A stretch of 35,869 nt of DNA from positions 1-35,869 of the forward strand of contig NZ_FNBM01000014.1 of the NCBI RefSeq assembly GCF_900102335.1, in the 5' to 3' direction. Positions 33,654-35,869 of the stretch are shown here, in pieces (within the stretch, counting starts at the first letter, position 1; every line of letters starts with the position of its first letter). Source of the stretch: Phytopseudomonas seleniipraecipitans (GTDB lineage Bacteria; Pseudomonadota; Gammaproteobacteria; Pseudomonadales; Pseudomonadaceae). The position numbers and the translations under genes were made by a program. The notes under the pieces were generated by a model. That model was not told the DNA's origin, searched no databases, and saw nothing but the letters and a program-made list of their open reading frames with translations.

Positions 33654-35210
33654 ATGCCCTTTTCCACCCTCCGCTCCCGTGGGCGCGCACTGCGCCTGAG
33701 CACTTCGCTGGGCGTCGCGGTGCTGCCTTTGCTGCTCGGTATCCCGCTGATGTACTGGCAGGCGGCGACGACCCTGGAAAGCCGTGCGGAGAAAAGTGCC
33801 ACGGATGCGCGCGTGCAGTTGGAGAGCATGATCGATGATGCCGCGCACGCGGCCAGCGCAGTAATCGGCTCGGCGGGCTTGCCCTGCGAAGAGGTCGAGC
33901 AAGCGCTGCGCAGCCAGACCGCCCTCAGCCCGTTCTCGCGGTCAGTCAACCTGGTACAGGATGGCGTGATCTATTGCACCTCACTGATGGGCCCTTACGA
34001 CAATAACGAAGACGTTGACACCTATGTCCAGGGAACGCTGCGTCTGATGGCTGGCAACCGCGTGACGCCCGATCGCGCGGTGTTGGTCTATCGCCAGACC
34101 GACGGCGACCACGGCGTGCTGATCGGCATCGACGGGCAGCACCTGATCAACCTGCTACGGATCAATGGCCAGGAAGTGCCGCTGCAGATCGCGGTCGGCG
34201 AGAGCTGGATCTCTGCCAGCGGCGCGGTGACTTCATCGAACTGGGGCGCGAAGAACGAATACGCCGTCGAGGCCAGTTCTTCGCGCTACCCATTCCAGGT
34301 GTTCGGCGGCTATCCGCCAGGCACGACGCTGCGCTACCTGCAGGAGCACTACACGCCACAGTGGCTACTGCTGGTGATTCTCGGTGCGCTGGGCGGCGTA
34401 GGCAGTTTCCGGCTCGGTTTGCGCTCAACCTCTCCGGGCACCGAGCTGAAGCGCGCCTTGGCGGCGAGTGAGTTCGTGCCCTATTACCAGCCCGTGGTGG
34501 ATACCGAAAACGGTTGCTGGCATGGCGTCGAAACGCTGATGCGCTGGCAGCACCCAACCGAGGGCTTGGTGCCGCCGGATCAGTTCATTCCGCTGGCCGA
34601 ACGCCTGGGCCTGATCGTGCCGATGACCCGCGCGATGATGCGCAAGGTCCGTGAAGATCTGGTGGCTCACGCCGCGCAGCTCCCGGCGGGCTTTCATCTG
34701 AGCATCAACATCACCGCAGCCCACTGCGAAAATCTGCAGTTGGTCGACGAATGCCGCGAGTTCCTTGCTGCTTTCCCGGCTGGCCACGTCGTGCTGATCC
34801 TGGAGCTCACCGAGCGGCAGATGATCACCTCGACCGAGGTCACCAGGCAGTTATTTTCAGCGCTGCGTGGGCTGGGCGTACGGATCGCCATCGACGACTT
34901 CGGCACTGGGCATTCCAGCCTCGCCTACCTGCGCGAATTCCATGTCGACTTTCTGAAGATCGACCGCAGCTTTATCGCCATGGTTGATTCCCACGCACTG
35001 TCGCGTCACCTGCTCGAGAACATCCTCGACCTCTCCATGCGCCTGCAAGTCGCGCTGGTCGCCGAAGGCGTGGAAAGCGCCGAGCAGAGCCATTACCTCA
35101 CCCAGCGTGGCGTGCGCCTGCTGCAAGGCTATCTGTTCGCCAGGCCGATGCCGGCTGACAGGCTGTTCGCCGCATTGCAGACACCACCCAGCCAAGATTC
35201 AAGCGCATAA
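33654..35210 (+). CDS. CSS-motif EAL-domain cyclic-di-GMP phosphodiesterase
   Basis: A 518-residue inner membrane enzyme predicted to hydrolyse c-di-GMP. The order is a first membrane helix (about 15-37), a periplasmic CSS-type sensor domain (about 40-235, with Cys at LPCEEVEQAL and YCTSL), a second helix (about 236-256) and a cytoplasmic EAL domain (from about 262). The catalytic residues look intact: GVETLMRW (EAL motif variant VETL), SINITAAHCEN, LELTERQ, IAIDDFGTGHSSLAYL, LKIDRSF and VAEGVESAEQ. The ATG at 33654 is used; a GTG three codons earlier is equally possible. In CSS-EAL proteins a periplasmic disulfide regulates activity. Confidence 0.9.
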   Translation: MPFSTLRSRGRALRLSTSLGVAVLPLLLGIPLMYWQAATTLESRAEKSATDARVQLESMIDDAAHAASAVIGSAGLPCEEVEQALRSQTALSPFSRSVNLVQDGVIYCTSLMGPYDNNEDVDTYVQGTLRLMAGNRVTPDRAVLVYRQTDGDHGVLIGIDGQHLINLLRINGQEVPLQIAVGESWISASGAVTSSNWGAKNEYAVEASSSRYPFQVFGGYPPGTTLRYLQEHYTPQWLLLVILGALGGVGSFRLGLRSTSPGTELKRALAASEFVPYYQPVVDTENGCWHGVETLMRWQHPTEGLVPPDQFIPLAERLGLIVPMTRAMMRKVREDLVAHAAQLPAGFHLSINITAAHCENLQLVDECREFLAAFPAGHVVLILELTERQMITSTEVTRQLFSALRGLGVRIAIDDFGTGHSSLAYLREFHVDFLKIDRSFIAMVDSHALSRHLLENILDLSMRLQVALVAEGVESAEQSHYLTQRGVRLLQGYLFARPMPADRLFAALQTPPSQDSSA

Positions 35211-35213
35211 AAA

Positions 35214-35230
35214 CCCGGCGCAAGGCCGGG
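35214..35230 (-). terminator. Terminator of the TRAP permease gene
   Basis: On the minus strand CCCGGC, a 5-nt loop and GCCGGG followed by TTTTT form a short rho-independent terminator 19 bp after the permease stop. It abuts the stop of the convergent EAL gene. Confidence 0.75.
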
Positions 35231-35248
35231 CCAGGAAACCGATAGCGG

Positions 35249-35869
35249 TCAGCTCATGCCCAGCCAGTTCGGCAGAGCCAGCGAGATGAACGGCACGTAG
35301 GTGACTAGCAGCAGGAACGCCAGCATCATCAGCAGCCATGGCGACACCGCGCGCACCACGCGGGTCAGCGGCATGCCGGTAACCGCCGAGGTGACGAACA
35401 GGTTGAGGCCGGTTGGCGGCGTGATCAGGCCGATTTCCATGTTCACCACCATGATGATGCCCAGGTGAATCGGGTCGATGCCCAGCTGCATGGCAATCGG
35501 AAAGAGGATCGGCGCCAGGATCAGGATGATCGCCGACGGCTCCATGAAGGTACCGGCGATCAGCAGCACGATGTTCACCACGATCAGGAACTCGATCGGG
35601 CTGAAGCCCTGCTCGACGACCCAGCTGGTGATCGACTGCGGGATCTGCTCGGTAGTCAGCACGTGGGCGAACAGCATGGCGTTGGCGATGATGAACATCA
35701 GCACCACGCTCAGCTTGCCGGCCTCGATGATCACCTTCGGGCACTCGCGGATGGTCATGTCCTTGTAGACGAAGATCGCCACGAACGCCGCATAAACAGC
35801 CGCCACGGCAGCCGCTTCGGTCGGGGTGAACATGCCCGAGTAGATGCCGCCGAGGATGATCACGATCAG
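35249..35869 (-). CDS. dctM: TRAP transporter large permease DctM, C-terminal part
   Basis: The last 206 residues of a DctM-type TRAP large permease; the 5' half lies beyond the window edge. Family-typical stretches include GGIYSGMFTPTEAAAVAAVY, a hydrophobic run with EQIPQSITSWV, PSAIILILAPILFPIAMQLG and IGLITPPTGLNLFVTSAVTG. It pairs with a small permease DctQ and a binding protein DctP to import C4-dicarboxylates or related acids by sodium symport. In P. aeruginosa a TRAP system neighbours acsA, matching this place. The C terminus (NWLGMS) is complete. Confidence 0.95.
   Translation of the reverse strand: MIVIILGGIYSGMFTPTEAAAVAAVYAAFVAIFVYKDMTIRECPKVIIEAGKLSVVLMFIIANAMLFAHVLTTEQIPQSITSWVVEQGFSPIEFLIVVNIVLLIAGTFMEPSAIILILAPILFPIAMQLGIDPIHLGIIMVVNMEIGLITPPTGLNLFVTSAVTGMPLTRVVRAVSPWLLMMLAFLLLVTYVPFISLALPNWLGMS

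Noticed and set aside
1..35869. CRISPR arrays, tRNA genes, insertion sequences, toxin-antitoxin or defence genes
   Set aside because: I looked for regularly spaced repeats, transposase motifs and tRNA-like ends in the gaps and saw none. The only RNA gene found is ffs.

Overview
The window looks like chromosomal DNA of a Pseudomonas-type gammaproteobacterium (Pseudomonas sensu lato, including Stutzerimonas-like lineages). The support is the high-GC codon use and two blocks whose gene order matches P. aeruginosa from memory: smc-zipA-ligA with guanine deaminase nearby, and a TRAP transporter-acsA-aotJQMP-argR block. Most of the window is core metabolism and housekeeping. I saw no phage genes, insertion sequences, CRISPR arrays or defence genes.

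Layout. (1) 1-215: tandem minus-strand promoters that look like the start of an rRNA operon lying left of the window. (2) 531-6601: a small accessory-looking module with an AroE-superfamily (quinate/shikimate) dehydrogenase, an EamA exporter on the opposite strand, and a tripartite tricarboxylate transporter in the order tctB-tctA-tctC. (3) 6832-9736: the 4.5S SRP RNA gene (minus strand), an HU-family DNA-binding protein, an OPT-family transporter and a cluster of REP-like repeats. (4) 9776-16776: ligA, zipA and smc on the minus strand, separated by hairpin terminators. (5) 17078-20133: guanine deaminase, a DUF2383 protein and moaA. (6) 20510-25328: a caa3-type cytochrome oxidase cluster with a subunit I/III fusion. 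(7) 25432-31168: a DASS (SLC13) carboxylate transporter, then the arginine/ornithine uptake system aotJ-aotQ-aotM-aotP with its regulator argR. (8) 31459-35869: acetyl-CoA synthetase, a CSS-EAL cyclic-di-GMP phosphodiesterase and the 3' end of a TRAP transporter large permease.

How the genes work together. The right half deals with carbon and nitrogen uptake: arginine/ornithine import under ArgR, acetate activation, and carboxylate uptake by DASS and TRAP carriers. The oxidase cluster supplies a terminal oxidase. Its catalytic subunit keeps the heme and copper ligands, but has Gln343 where canonical A-type oxidases have the K-channel lysine. The left module could serve import and oxidation of an organic acid such as quinate or shikimate, but that substrate is only inferred.

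The most interesting signals are the K-channel substitution and fused oxidase, a probable 1-nt frameshift at the start of its subunit II gene, tandem palindromes upstream of acsA, an ArgR-like half-site over a weak -35 at aotJ, a hairpin between aotJ and aotQ, and terminators inside the smc-zipA-ligA series. I did not find a clearly new multi-gene system.
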